Below, piece by piece: positions 47,701 through 59,400 of a DNA stretch of 64,000 nucleotides (position 1 is its first letter; each line of letters begins with the position of its first letter). The stretch spans positions 142,108 through 206,107 of the forward strand of contig QNGE01000124.1 in assembly GCA_008508345.1 (NCBI GenBank), read 5' to 3'. Both the position numbers and the translations under genes were made by a program. The stretch is from Paragonimus westermani. Its lineage: Eukaryota > Platyhelminthes > Trematoda > Plagiorchiida > Troglotrematidae. The notes under the pieces are model-generated. The model saw only the letters and a program-made list of their open reading frames with translations. It had not been told where the DNA came from and did not search any database.

Positions 47701-48084
47701 AAAGGTGGTAGTAGGCGACAGAATGGATCTAAGAAAGGACCCCTCCCCAGAAAAGTATTACACAGCTCACATCATATTTTGAAACGTTTAGGATGACTGA
47801 AACTAGGGGAAGTTAGACTAGTATGGTCTGCTTTTGCTATCATTATGAGTGATTCTATTCCTTACTGTTCATATATCTGTACAGAGGCTGCAGCACCTGG
47901 TTAGTCAGGTACCACACTGAAACTGTTAAAGGCTTACGTAAACATACTAGCCGACTGAAGTGCACATGCAAATCCCTATCGCAATTGAATGAGAGATTAG
48001 TGTGTAAAGTCTGGATAAGTAAAGCTACTATTTCTTCATGAGCCGAAAATCTGGACCGGTACGTCATTAACGTGCCAACTGTAC
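41789..48084. other. Region with no recognised gene
   Basis: No supported gene or element over about 6.3 kb. Minus-strand frames at 44791-45069 and 45236-45442 look protein-like in composition, and the first could be bounded by AG and GT, but no family is recognised and the lengths are expected by chance. The 3' end of the PLE probably lies in the first few hundred bases but its border is not identifiable. Confidence 0.5.
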
Positions 48085-48397
48085 AATCAACAAAAATGTC
48101 AAAGGAAGTACTGTAGGTAGGCCTGAAGTTTAGCATCCTGTCTAGAACAACTGACCCAAACCATGTTGAAACCCAATTCGAGTGTTTTAATGATCAGCTT
48201 AAATGCATAGAAACCTCCAGTCCTGACGCAACCAGTTGATTTAAAGCCATTGTCTTGTTTGTTCACAAAAGCTCATGTCAGCAAGCTGGAAGAACTAAAG
48301 AGCAACAATACCATTATTTTCAAGTTGACCATCACTCATATTTGATCGCAGCCTTCGCATTCAGATAGACCTTCCAGGCAGCCTCTTTCGAAAAGAA

Positions 48398-48442
48398 GCA
48401 CTAGACTCGAGTTTCGCTCTCATTAGAGCTCGTCAATAGTGC
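48398..48442 (-). ncRNA. Hammerhead ribozyme, core mutated at C3
   Basis: On the minus strand it reads GCACTA TTGACGA with the rest of the motif intact (stem II, GAAA, palindromic stem III, TAGTGC). The first core C is T, which should abolish cleavage. Confidence 0.8.
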
Positions 48443-48716
48443 ATATCCTTGCCATCAAATGTGAGTGATGGTCAACTTGAAAATGAACCAAATCCCCGAC
48501 TACTCATCAGTAATCTGAAATATCGCCTTGCAGGTTTAATGAGATCGGAGATTCCGACCTGTCTTGGAAGTCCTAATCGTGGGGTTATCTATTGGAGTTA
48601 GCAGGACAGTTACTGTGTCTCCTCTCGAGACGATCGGGCAACCTGATCATTGCTCACAAGCGAGAGCGGTTGAGCGTTCAGATTTGATAATTCGGTCGCG
48701 CCTAATGCGAGGTTAA

Positions 48717-48771
48717 TGGCGCAGTGGTCAACACGGTTGCCTCATGATTGGAATGGCCGGAGTTCAAATCC
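48717..48771 (+). promoter_or_regulatory. Pol III internal promoter (A box and B box)
   Basis: The A box TGGCGCAGTGG is at 48717-48727 and the B box GAGTTCAAATCC at 48760-48771, with the ribozyme 18 bp downstream, as in the other units. Confidence 0.72.
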
Positions 48772-48789
48772 CGGCCGTGGCAAGGATAT

Positions 48790-48834
48790 GCACTACTGAC
48801 GAGCTCTAATGAGAGCGAAACTCGAGTCTAGTGC
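48790..48834 (+). ncRNA. Hammerhead ribozyme, intact
   Basis: GCACTA (48790-48795), CTGACGA (48796-48802), stem II (48803-48816), GAAA (48817-48820), stem III ACTCGAGT (48820-48827), cleavage after C48828, TAGTGC (48829-48834). All core bases are conserved. Confidence 0.88.
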
Positions 48835-49240
48835 TTCTTTTCGAAAGAGGCTGTCTGGAAAGCCTATCTGAAAATAAACCAAATCCCCGACCACTCATCA
48901 GTAATACCATTATTCTTCCTCTGGATAAGGGTTCTGGAGTTGTACTGTTGAAACAAGCGAACTCTGTTGAGAAAGTGTCGGATATACTACCTGACATTCC
49001 GCAATTTTGGAGAGATATCGAGCAAATTAATGCGGTTATGAAGATTAAATGAATCATCACGAAGGCACCAAGGGTTACGGATGAGAGGCGTCATCGACCA
49101 GAAGAATTTGGTCCAATTAACACTAATAGGTACGATGAATCTACATAACGACCTGTAGAAAACAACAAAGACGGCGTTCCGCTTGGAACAATTTCTTCAA
49201 TAGTCAACTCACCCTATCACTCGAAGTGCAATAACGAAGC

Positions 49241-50190
49241 ACTCATACGAAGCGAGCATGGAGTCTGCCGTGATAGTGCACTTCATACCACATATCGTCC
49301 TGAGACGAAACTGTTGCCATTCGTCGAACAAACCCGGTGGTGTGCGTCCGGAAACAAATGGTAATCAATTTGTCCCTCCCTTGGCAATGTTGTCACATTT
49401 CCCAAACACCCCGTGGTTCTTTGAAGTCTTCATTTTATTTTCCACCACGTACCTCTCTAACAGTCTTAGTTCCAAATCCAGTTTAAAATTACTCACCAAA
49501 ACTCCATCTCTCGCTTAACTACACATGAACATTTGACCTCGTAACGTAACTCACCTCATCAGTCTCATGTTACGTCATCTGAAAGCCTGTTCTCGAGACT
49601 TGACTATTCTGACCTCGCTTATCACAACCGCAGTCTTCGTTACTGTTACCATGCCTGCTCGCCATACATTAATTGCATTAATTTCGCTGTAGTAACGGAT
49701 AAGATGCGAACGAAATGTACGTGTACAAGATATACTACGCTATATTGTCGGCCGTTCTAAAATTTACTTCCGGGAACCACTGCCTCAAATTTCTACATGA
49801 GAGTTTTGTCCTAAACAGTTGGCATATCCTGTCGCTGACAATATGGAACAAGAGTTACACCATGTTCAAAATTTATCAAATATTTCCGCGATCCATTATA
49901 CGGTGTTCCGCTTGGGTCGTAGCACATCCTATCTATGCCCCACGCCTGTTCACTAAGTTGACCTCAAAACAGTGCTCGCAGCACTTGAAAGATCGCAGGA
50001 TTCTGGTATCTATTTACATGCACATAAAACACAAGCAGTATTACAAAAAACGTCTGTGCAAACGATGCATACGTATACATGAAAGACGATGCGCGTCAAT
50101 TACTGGCAGCGTAACAAGATAGTAGAACAGACTGCTACGGTCCGTGCAGCAGATTGGCATCGAAGCACCATATTTCTTGTTTAGATCACA
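49241..50190. other. 3' flank of ZCRB1; no recognised gene
   Basis: The 135-codon plus-strand frame at 49715-50122 has no recognised motif and is about the longest ORF expected by chance in this window. No AATAAA lies close after the ZCRB1 stop on the minus strand; the nearest clear one is near 49434, and a GATAAA variant lies near 49875. Confidence 0.5.
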
Positions 50191-50467
50191 TCACGTCCCG
50201 TCATCCTCCAGCTCCTCTTCATCGGAAAAGTACGAATCCGGTCGTATGCGTTTTTTCCTGGCAGATCCACCGGAGACAGAACTACCCGATTGGTCAGTCA
50301 GGCTGGCCTCATAGATCACAGCCGAACTCCAGCTGTCCAGATCTGGTTCTTCACCCTCGTCATCGTCCTCTTCCGGATCATTGACGCGAGCAGTAGCAAC
50401 CGAATCGTTGCGCTCTGTTCTGCTGAACACCCGCCCAGCTGATCCGCAAGATCGGGAACAATTCAAT
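50191..50467 (-). CDS. ZCRB1: ZCRB1 coding exon 5 and stop
   Basis: The acceptor GCACTTCCTGTTCAG precedes 50467. The acidic stretch [16 protein letters not shown] and the C-terminus [13 protein letters not shown] match the family ending, with TGA at 50193-50191. A second AG in the same phase 47 bp downstream (TGTTCAG at about 50422) could shorten the exon, but it lacks a good pyrimidine tract. Confidence 0.9.
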
Positions 50468-53400
50468 CTGAACAGGAAGTGCAACCGAATGTGTTCAGTT
50501 GTAAGATGACGACATCGTACGGTATGTATGCTGACACTACAGAATAACATGTGGGTCTAACAGGTGACAACAAACCCATATCATAAGCAAGTATGGCTGA
50601 ACGTTCTGAGATGATTACTTGATGGACACACTCGACACATACGTGTAACCCCCCCCCCCACTGGACAAAAAAGCGTGAACCACATTTAGGTTAATGAGTC
50701 CTCATTGCGATGAATCCGTCCAAAAATACAGAATAAGAACACGAATCCCCAATTATATATCAACCACAGAAGTACATTGCTTAAGGCAAGTACACATAAG
50801 GTGTTATCCGAGAGTCCTGATGACCAACTAGCAAAGTGGCGACCACGTTTGCCGTTAGCACGATCGGACAACACAGACAACCACGACTAATAGTCCGAAT
50901 ACAATCAGTGACGAGGTCTAGTGTGAAACCAGCAGGTCACACGAGGATGTACGCAGTTCGGTTTTGCTAGGAGCAGAAGGTAATCATAATATCGTACAAA
51001 TAAGTACATGGAAAACGGACGAAAGTTTGTGATATTTAAAGGGAAACGAAAAACACTACACAATGTGAATTACGATACATATAGGTATACAACAGCAAAC
51101 CTTTCAACACACTGAGTTCTAGGTAAGCTGCCTTTATGCATTTGGGAAATTAGTCTACAAACTGACATTTGACTAAAGAGATCAGCACAAGATCACAAAG
51201 AGAAGAAATGGATCAGTGCAATGCATGGTCATTGTAAGCGAAAAGCTCAGAATAGTTCAAAAATCACTTAGTTCGATTGACCTACTCAGTTTGTTTTCTA
51301 AATTTCTTCTTCTTAACAGGAGGTTCCCTTTCACCAAGCATATTTCGTGAGCACTTGTAGCTCAAATGACCAAATTCCTTTGAAAAAACGTCGTAACGTA
51401 AACAGCAGTTAAGACACGAACAATACGAAGAAGCATACGGGTGTACGAGCGTAGTTGAAAAACAAAAAAAAAGCTGTTTAAGAAAGTAAAAACAGGAAGC
51501 CAGTATGGTCTGCAACCAATAAAGTCGATGTACTTCGTAATATAGCTAAGATGGGCACAGAGGATTAAAATAAAGCCTTGTTATAAAAAAAGGACTGTTG
51601 CAGCAACATGAACACTCAAAGTTACCCCCAAGATCAATGAGGCGTCTCCAGATGGAGATGGTTTACATTGCAACTGTTACGGTACACTCCATCGTTAATA
51701 TGGAACTGCCGTTTGACGTGTGACGAAAAAGCTCATCTAAAAAGAGTGTGTTGACACCATCAATCAATTAACGCGAGGCGCACGATCAGAGATTAGTGTG
51801 CTACCATGGAACCAAATACGCTCATGAAGTTCTTAAACGAGCCGTCGAGAAACACTCTCTGTTAAAGTAAAGTTGAAGAACCGTGGAGCGTTGATTCTTT
51901 TTGATTGAACAGTATGTACAATGCAGTGAAAAGATAGATGGATGCACTCACCCCCGGACTCGCCAATATGTCTCACATCGCCATGCGATTAGATGAGGAC
52001 TCAGAAAGGTCATTGACTATACAAACATTAACGGCTTCGTACGGTTTATCAAGAAAGATCTATTACCCACGGGTACATACTGTCAAATGCGACTGAGTAA
52101 GACTATTTGAAAGTGGCTGGTTATGGAGAGTGGGCAAACTAGATGACGACGGTTCCACGTGTTAATACACCCGTTCAGGTGCGTACCCCAGTTCAGTGGT
52201 CCACATGGTAGGTAACTGAAGGGTGTCAAAATGTTTATCTGAATAACTCACAACTAAAACAAGGTTTTCGTAATACCATACATTGAAGACCAAAAGAATG
52301 GGAGTCTATCAGGTATCCGGCGCTTCGATGCAACACAGGTTGACTATCCGCAGACTAGTGTTTGTGAACGACTGTAATATTTGCCCACGACAAAGAAGTG
52401 CAGCGAATAGCGTGATCACAGCCATTGCTGTTGAAATGGATATCAACATATGCAAGACCGGCTTTCTTTTGGCTTTCCCCAAGTTGCTGCAAATGCGCTA
52501 AACTATCTTACACGAGTAAATCACGGTGAACGAGCAACCAAGAGACAGTAAACACATTAGAAAAATGAATAAACATGCCTAAAAATGCGCTGCTGCAACA
52601 ACATTCCCGAAATACTCACCCCACACTCATAACACCGCGATTTGTTAGGATATTCACGTCGACGAATGAACTCGGCAGCTCGCCCGTTGTCCTTCGCAAT
52701 GGAAGCCTTGATGGTACGGCCGAGTAGCTGTAGGAATGTCGTGATGTGTGAAAACATATCAGTACATGAAACAAGTCTTCAACAGTATGGATGTAATGAA
52801 ATGATCAGTAGAAATTGAAGTCTCAATGTGAACAGACAACTTTAATGAATATCCCGGACTAACAGAATAAATAGATATATCAAGCTGCTTCAATGGACCG
52901 TATTAATTTAAGTTAGTACTTAAACTGACTTTATGCAAACAAGACATAACCCGTGGTGGGGAACCATAACCAACTCAGAAACTTGCGAAAGTAAGACGAG
53001 TCAATAAATCGCGTGCAGTACCAAGATAGAACAAGAATCCAACGAAGCACGTAAAACGACGGTAACCTTTGTTGTGCCCTTACAGAACTCTCGATATTAA
53101 GCTAAACCAGTTAGGTGTTTGACGACCTCAGAAATCCTCACGAGCAGCTGAACAGAAACTTTATGGAGTGAATAACTTTCCTAATAGTTTATATCTATTA
53201 ACAATAGAGCGATTTGAACTCAACCAACCAATACTACAGGGTAGACAAGCAAGCTTTAAAACAAGTGTTGCAATAAAAAAAGACACTACTAAGTAAGATA
53301 GTAGTAGGCAAAAATCATTCGGGTACTCAAGAGTAGTCACTAACAAGCGAAGGTAGTCGGGCGAATGGATGATAAATCGGTCGTATCTGATGTGAGGTCA

Positions 53401-56400
53401 ACGTGGCGACAGCCAACACAGTTGTCTTATGAAAGCGTGGACGGAGTTCTAATTCTCACCGCAATAAGGATATGTACAACCGATGAATTCTGACAACAGC
53501 GGAACTCAAATTTAACTCTTCTCTTCGAAAGTGACTGACTGGAAGGTCTATTTGAATGCGAAGGCTACGGAAAAATACCGGTGTGGTTCGACTTGAAAAC
53601 CCGCCAGAAAGAAATGGGACAAAGAAGAGACAAGCGTGCCATCCGACATGTTGAGGTGAAGCCGTCGGACGAAAACTAGACATATTTATGAGGTTGTATT
53701 TCACTTAACTGACGGCGTGAGAGTGTTGAGCTGATTTACGTATTACGGAACTACACAAATGTTTCCAAAGCAACAGCACTGATGTCTTTCGAACAAAGGA
53801 GTTAGAAAAGGTACCTTCGAAGAGCAACGCTCAAATTGCCTAACGGTTGACGATGACAGCCAGCATATCATCCAATGTGGCCGAAAAACTATCAGTATTA
53901 TTTACAAGTCTGAGATAGCCTCGAACACGTTCACTGCGCACAGCAGTGATCACGAATAGACACTGATTCCTTATTCATTACAACCTCAGGATAAGCGCAT
54001 CTCCGTCTGTGTAGTTCGAATAGCGCATTCCAATACACATGAAAACAGCTCTGTGTGCGTGAGCCTTGGGCGCAAATAAATGACATACCGGCCAGTTACA
54101 GATTGTCGTGCTCTTTTATGTAACAACTCGGACTTGGGACGTTATGTTATGCATGCATATTGAGTCACTTGCTCAAAGGTCATACATCCGTAAATATATG
54201 AACAGCTGACATTCGAGTGAACAGGGTGTAAAGAGCGTTTACCAGAAGACAGTAAATAAATCGCCCAATTCCAGTCAGCTGAGAAAACCTAACGAATACT
54301 AGGAACAAATTGCAGCAGCTACGAAAATATGGTGGGAAAAGGTATGTTCCAAAGCAGTTGTGCAGTTCAGAGAGAAATGGCTTTCTATCACGCCAATAAA
54401 CAGGCGTCGTCTGATCCCACTTGGTTCTGAATATGATGGGAACTCTCCAAAACAACCAAAGGCTGACTAGAAGCTTATACAAAGACCATGACCACCACTG
54501 CGTCTAACGGTGGAAGGAGGTGGAATGAGCCTTTCTGTATGGGAAAAAGACGAAAAGCTTTTTTCTCCGATCCGTAGCTTTACTGCTCATCGAACCAGTG
54601 TAAATGAGACTATATACGAAAAAGATGGTTCGCTTAGCACCAGCCAATCGAACCAACTTGACGGGCGAGCTGAACATTGTGAAGAACAGTTCATCTGGTC
54701 TCAGTCGGACCATGTAGACGATACGACCTGAATGGTCAGTTATTGCGTTCCAGACGGCTCTCTGTCGGAAAGGGAATTGGCCCTGAGGTTTAAGTTGCTG
54801 AGGTGTAAAAGGACTTCTGGGCTAGGTCTCTTCCTCTTCTCTACTAAGGGACGGTGGAATGGAATTTAAATGAGAACTGGAATGACTCCTTCAAGTGGTT
54901 TGGGAAACCGAAGAGGTACCTTGTGATTAGTACCTATCAACAGTCATGCTATCGAAGAGGAGACCTAAAGTATACGAAGACATCAGTCCAGTACACACAG
55001 CGTACTAGTTATTCATTGGCCTAATTTTACGTCACCTCATCAAAACAACGGATTATCAGATAAGCGAAGGATAGACGGGAATCCGATCCGGAAGAAAATG
55101 CACTGACCACATGGTTACGTTGCAGACGACCGTCATGGTACTTTCGGACCTAGGAGATGGTTGAAATTCGGTCACTACTAACACGCTGTGGAACTGGTAT
55201 CTTTGTAAAAAAAAAAAGTCAAAGATATAGGTGAATCTGCTGAAACCATCGTACGTCCAATCTGCAAGTAGGGTAAGAGTTTGTGGGCATTGTTATGACC
55301 CACTGTTCAACTATAACAAGGAATGGCTAGCGCACGAATATACGACCCACGGACACGTAGCACAGAGTTTTACGATACCTAAAAAAACCACAACACAGAA
55401 GACCCTGACCTTTAGTCGAGAATGTATTTGTTCTCAAACCAAAGCTAATCTAACAGACCAGCGTCTGTGTATATAGTCTTTGGACAGTCTTGAAAGACTC
55501 CTCTTGAATTGATGCATTAAAAGTGGAATTGACCAATCAGAGACGGAGGAGAAACGTGCGCCAAAAATAAGTTTTAGCACGTTGTGGCATGAGAAGATAG
55601 AATTCAAAATCACAAATTAATTTTCGAAGATATTTCGAAAATTGAACCATTTTTGGGGAAAATAGACTTTCCCCAACAGACATCTGTCTTGCAATCAGAC
55701 CACGGAATCCTAACCTGTGTTCTCACAATGAAAATTCAGTCACAACCACCCCAATCACACAAACACGTGACCTGACCGAGTGAGGTAACACCCGGTCAAC
55801 GAAAGATCCAAGTGTAACCAAGTATGTAGAGTCCATCGGACGTTTTAATGTCGCTCGCTAACATACGTTTCCCGGATTTTTCCGTCTGTTTCGTGACACG
55901 CTCTGATGAAACCTTCGTAATTGTACTCGCTTCAGAAAGAATGATCTGAACTGATCGTTACATCGTTACTTTAATTTTGACGAGAATCCTCAGACAAATT
56001 TTTATTCATTCGTAAATCCGCCACCACGTAGACAACCGTCAGGAACAACAACAGTCCCAGCCATCGTATTCCTGGTACAGTTGCGTACGCATGCATATGC
56101 AGTAGTTTCAACCGAGTTAAATAGCGTCGACTAGACAGTTAGACGATATAAACGGTAGTAAGAAATTAGGTCTTGATCAAGATATTCTGTTTACTCAACT
56201 TGTGGCAGAACAAATGAACCATGAATGATGGAGAGAGTGAGAATTTGCATGAGATAGCCTAAACACTATTTACATCTGTGTTTAGGTTGCTCTTAGAAAC
56301 ACTCAACAGTCCCAGATGTAAGGCGCAGTGGTAAACATGGTCATCTCATGAGAACGTAAACCAGCTTCAAATTCTGATCGCGGTAAAGATGTGCCTAAGA

Positions 56401-59400
56401 ACTAGACTGGTGCCTTTGTTAGACAGAGGCTGGCATGAACAGCTATCTTAATATGTAGGTTTCAACCAAATGGGATCGGTATACACCTCAGAAGAACCTT
56501 GAATGTTATAAGAAAGGAACTTCGGATAACGATAATAAGAAGAATTCACAATTGATCTGTAGTATATCACTAGAGGTAAGCCGATTGAACACCAAATCAG
56601 AAATAAAGGCGTTCAACAAATGTTGCGAAAAGTTTGTGGTTCACGCGCAGCTGGTCCAAGAGGACTGAAATAATTTGTCGGTTAACCATGGCTTTTACAA
56701 AACGGTAACATTGTCATCACATTTATTGCAGCAAATGATCATTTTTAACTTCGCAGTTTCTGTGATCGTGACGCAATAATCAGGGTAGGGTACTACAATG
56801 TTAAATGTTTATTGAAGCTCAAGCCACTTCAGGTACAATTGTTAAAAAGACCGCAGAACAGTGAAATGAAAACCAGGCACACTCGCGGGATCGCCCGTTG
56901 CCTCACCGACCACATACGAGGATTTAGGTAGGGAAGCACAGTTAGAAGAGCGAAACCGTATTCACAAATGCAACATTTACTGTATCCCAGAATTTGGTGA
57001 CCCCTTTACATCTAAGTGGAACAAACCTTTGAGTCGTTGATCCCGGTTGGGTTTTCAAAAAGCATGTCCCTCATTATCTTGTAAATGAGACAATCCGTGA
57101 AACAAATCAAAATACCATCCTTTGTAGCCTAAACAGTTAGGGAACATATAGCTGGACACCTAATTCATGTACCGTTTCCCACATCAAGTTACTGAGGCAT
57201 AAATAGCAGATAAACACCGGCAACTGCCGTGTACCCTCTGCACTCTCCGGAATTGCTGCGCGTCCCAAATGTCTTTCGGATCGAAGTACATCAGAAGAAC
57301 CGATGGCGTTAGAATAAAAATTACGCCAATCCTCAAACAGGCCTCAAGCACAATTTATACCTCAATATAAGGTGGTATATAACCAACCAGGTCAGACTGC
57401 AAACGCACGAAAATGACTGTATGTCAGTGAGGCGAAGCGGATGGTCATTGGCGTCGGTTTGTCTTTATCCATGAAACCTAAGTACGAAACCAAACGATTC
57501 ATAAAGGTTCACTGGTCCTCACGTGCAGTGTACATGATTGAGAAAAATTCCTCATTCAGTGCAGCTAGTTCAACATGGTGTCTATGGAGTGCAGCCGAGG
57601 CAGACCAAAGGTCGCAGAGGTCATCGCGAACTGTCTACACTTTTTCTATACTATGTTGAAGAATGTATTCTCAAAACATGGGATTCTCCTTCGTCGTTAT
57701 ACTTAGAGTATACCTTGAAAACAAATATGACAATTACTTCGGGACAATCGGTATTCAAAGCCAGAAACGTCCGGATTGGTTAGATGATAATAATACAGGT
57801 ATCTCCAGCTTGATGTGAGAAGAAGAATAAAGAGTTTGCTGTTTCCACACTGGGCCAAAGAAATGAAGACAAAAATACCATCGCCAGGGGTCTTCGCAGT
57901 CAACCTGCCGAAGATGGTTAGCGCAAAAATCAAGGTGAGCTAATGCATAGCTGAGCCGATCGCCCACAACATAAGGTGTCCTACGATTCGCCTGAGGCGA
58001 CGTTTGGTCTATCCCTTAAGTCTATTAAGACACTGCTTAACGCGGACTCTGGTATTTCGTGCGTTCAACTGGAGGATATCATGAAAGCCTGGCGCAAGCA
58101 CTTTGGTAGCAATCTGCCACCGACTGGGTGAACACATTCCAAAATGCTCACAAGGGCAAGAAATGACGCCTAGCATTGTTTGTTTGGAAACTGACGAATA
58201 ACAAAACCCTGTCGTCAACATAATAAATATTAATCAGTCGTCCACCGGGCAGGAGGTTCATACCGGCATTTTGTGAGTTCCACAGACAGTCCTCCACTAT
58301 CTCGCCAGTGATAATTAAACAAAAAATGGTGAGAGTGAACCACCTTGACGTACACCATCCTTGGTGCTGAAACTGTCAGACAGCTCACCGAAAACACCTA
58401 CCTCAGCTGAAGTATGAAATATGGGAATAAAGCGCCGACAGTTCACACACTTCGTTCATACACTTCACACACTTCGTCGGCACATCAGTGCATCTAAGCA
58501 ACTCTAAAGGTGTACATCGATCCAATGAAGCGGACGCACCCTAATAATCGACAAATACGACTGCCGACAGAAGATAAGTATGAAGCTGCTCAAGAGCATG
58601 GCGGAGAGTGAAAATTTGATCAGCGTATCCCCACCTAGGAAGAAACCCTGCATGTTCTTCCCGAGCCGCAGTGGGTAGACGAAGTATAATGGATGCCAGA
58701 ACCTTAGTAATTACTGCGGTCAAGCTAACTCCCCTGTAGTTTCCGCAAGAGCCCCAGACTCCTTTCTTGAATATCGGGGCTACTATCGAGTGACCCAAGC
58801 ACGGAGAAATGGTCTCCGTCATCCACACAGGTTTAAACAACTGCGTCAGAAACCCTACTAACGCATCTTCACCTTCTTTGGAAGTACCGGCACGAGATCA
58901 TCTAGGTCAATAGCCCTACTGCATTTGAGAAGCGAACTGCAAATGTGAACCCCAGTCTTAGTGGGTGGCCCTAAATCCGCCGACCAAGCTGAACAACTAC
59001 AAGTTTACAGCAGCAACACAGTAGAACCGGAAGGCCAGCTAAACTGGCCCTCAAAGTGTCTCGCCCACCGCCCTAATCTTTTGGACCTACTATGCACCAC
59101 CGTTCAATCTGCCATGGTGATACCTTCACTGACAGATAACTTTGGACCAGTAAGAGGGACCAGTTTGAAAAGTATGACTGTGCTCTCTGAAACAAAAGCG
59201 GTTTCCCTTGAGGATCAGTGATCAGGTTACGCCTCAGCTTCTCACAGATATCTTCACTAAACGTGTTATACAAACTGTCGGTCGTCGACCGTCCTGCAGA
59301 TTTGTCCTAGCGAACGATGTTGAGTGGGAATCAGCGTGGCTTCAGTCCTGTTCGGGTCCGATTGCCAAGACACCTCGGTATTCGAAACCACGTACCACCA

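Larger units (their letters stand above)
48319..48902. mobile_element. Hammerhead-ribozyme SINE-like repeat inserted in a PLE relic
   Basis: Structure from left: an inverted (minus) 3' piece 48319-48454 that stops at GGCAAGG just before its B box; the 3' tail of a plus unit (48455-48522); and a full plus unit (48523-48902) with leader, A box, B box, ribozyme and terminal CCCCGACCACTCATCAGT. It is flanked by an exact 12-bp target duplication AATACCATTATT at 48307-48318 and 48903-48914. Removing the insert and one repeat joins the PLE reading frame perfectly, which defines both ends. The mix of inverted and tandem partial units upstream of a sense unit resembles the complex ends of PLE insertions. 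Confidence 0.88.
48085..49240 (+). pseudogene. Penelope-like element relic interrupted by a ribozyme repeat
   Basis: The left part (about 48085-48306) translates as GLKFSILSRTTDPNHVETQFECFNDQL, a stop, and HVSKLEELKSNN, matching residues 133-210 of the 39-kb PLE. The frame continues across the repeat insertion as TIILPLDKGSGVVLLKQAN (48904 on), matching VVILKPDKGSGAVILDKD, then SVEKVSDILPDI. After frame breaks come remnants of the GLPKTHK segment (ENNKDGVPLGTISSIVNSPYHSK, about 49156-49230). Several stops and frameshifts make it non-functional. It ends before RT motif A, so the rest is lost or unrecognisable. It is clearly older than both the 39-kb PLE and the repeat within it. Confidence 0.85.

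Noticed and set aside
49715..50122. 135-codon plus-strand ORF, the longest without a recognised match
   Set aside because: With about 6% stop codons per frame position, one or two runs of this length are expected by chance in 64 kb read in six frames. No motif, splice context or composition supports it.
58009..58221. 70-codon minus-strand ORF as a separate gene
   Set aside because: It is part of the decayed RTE reverse transcriptase region in a shifted frame.
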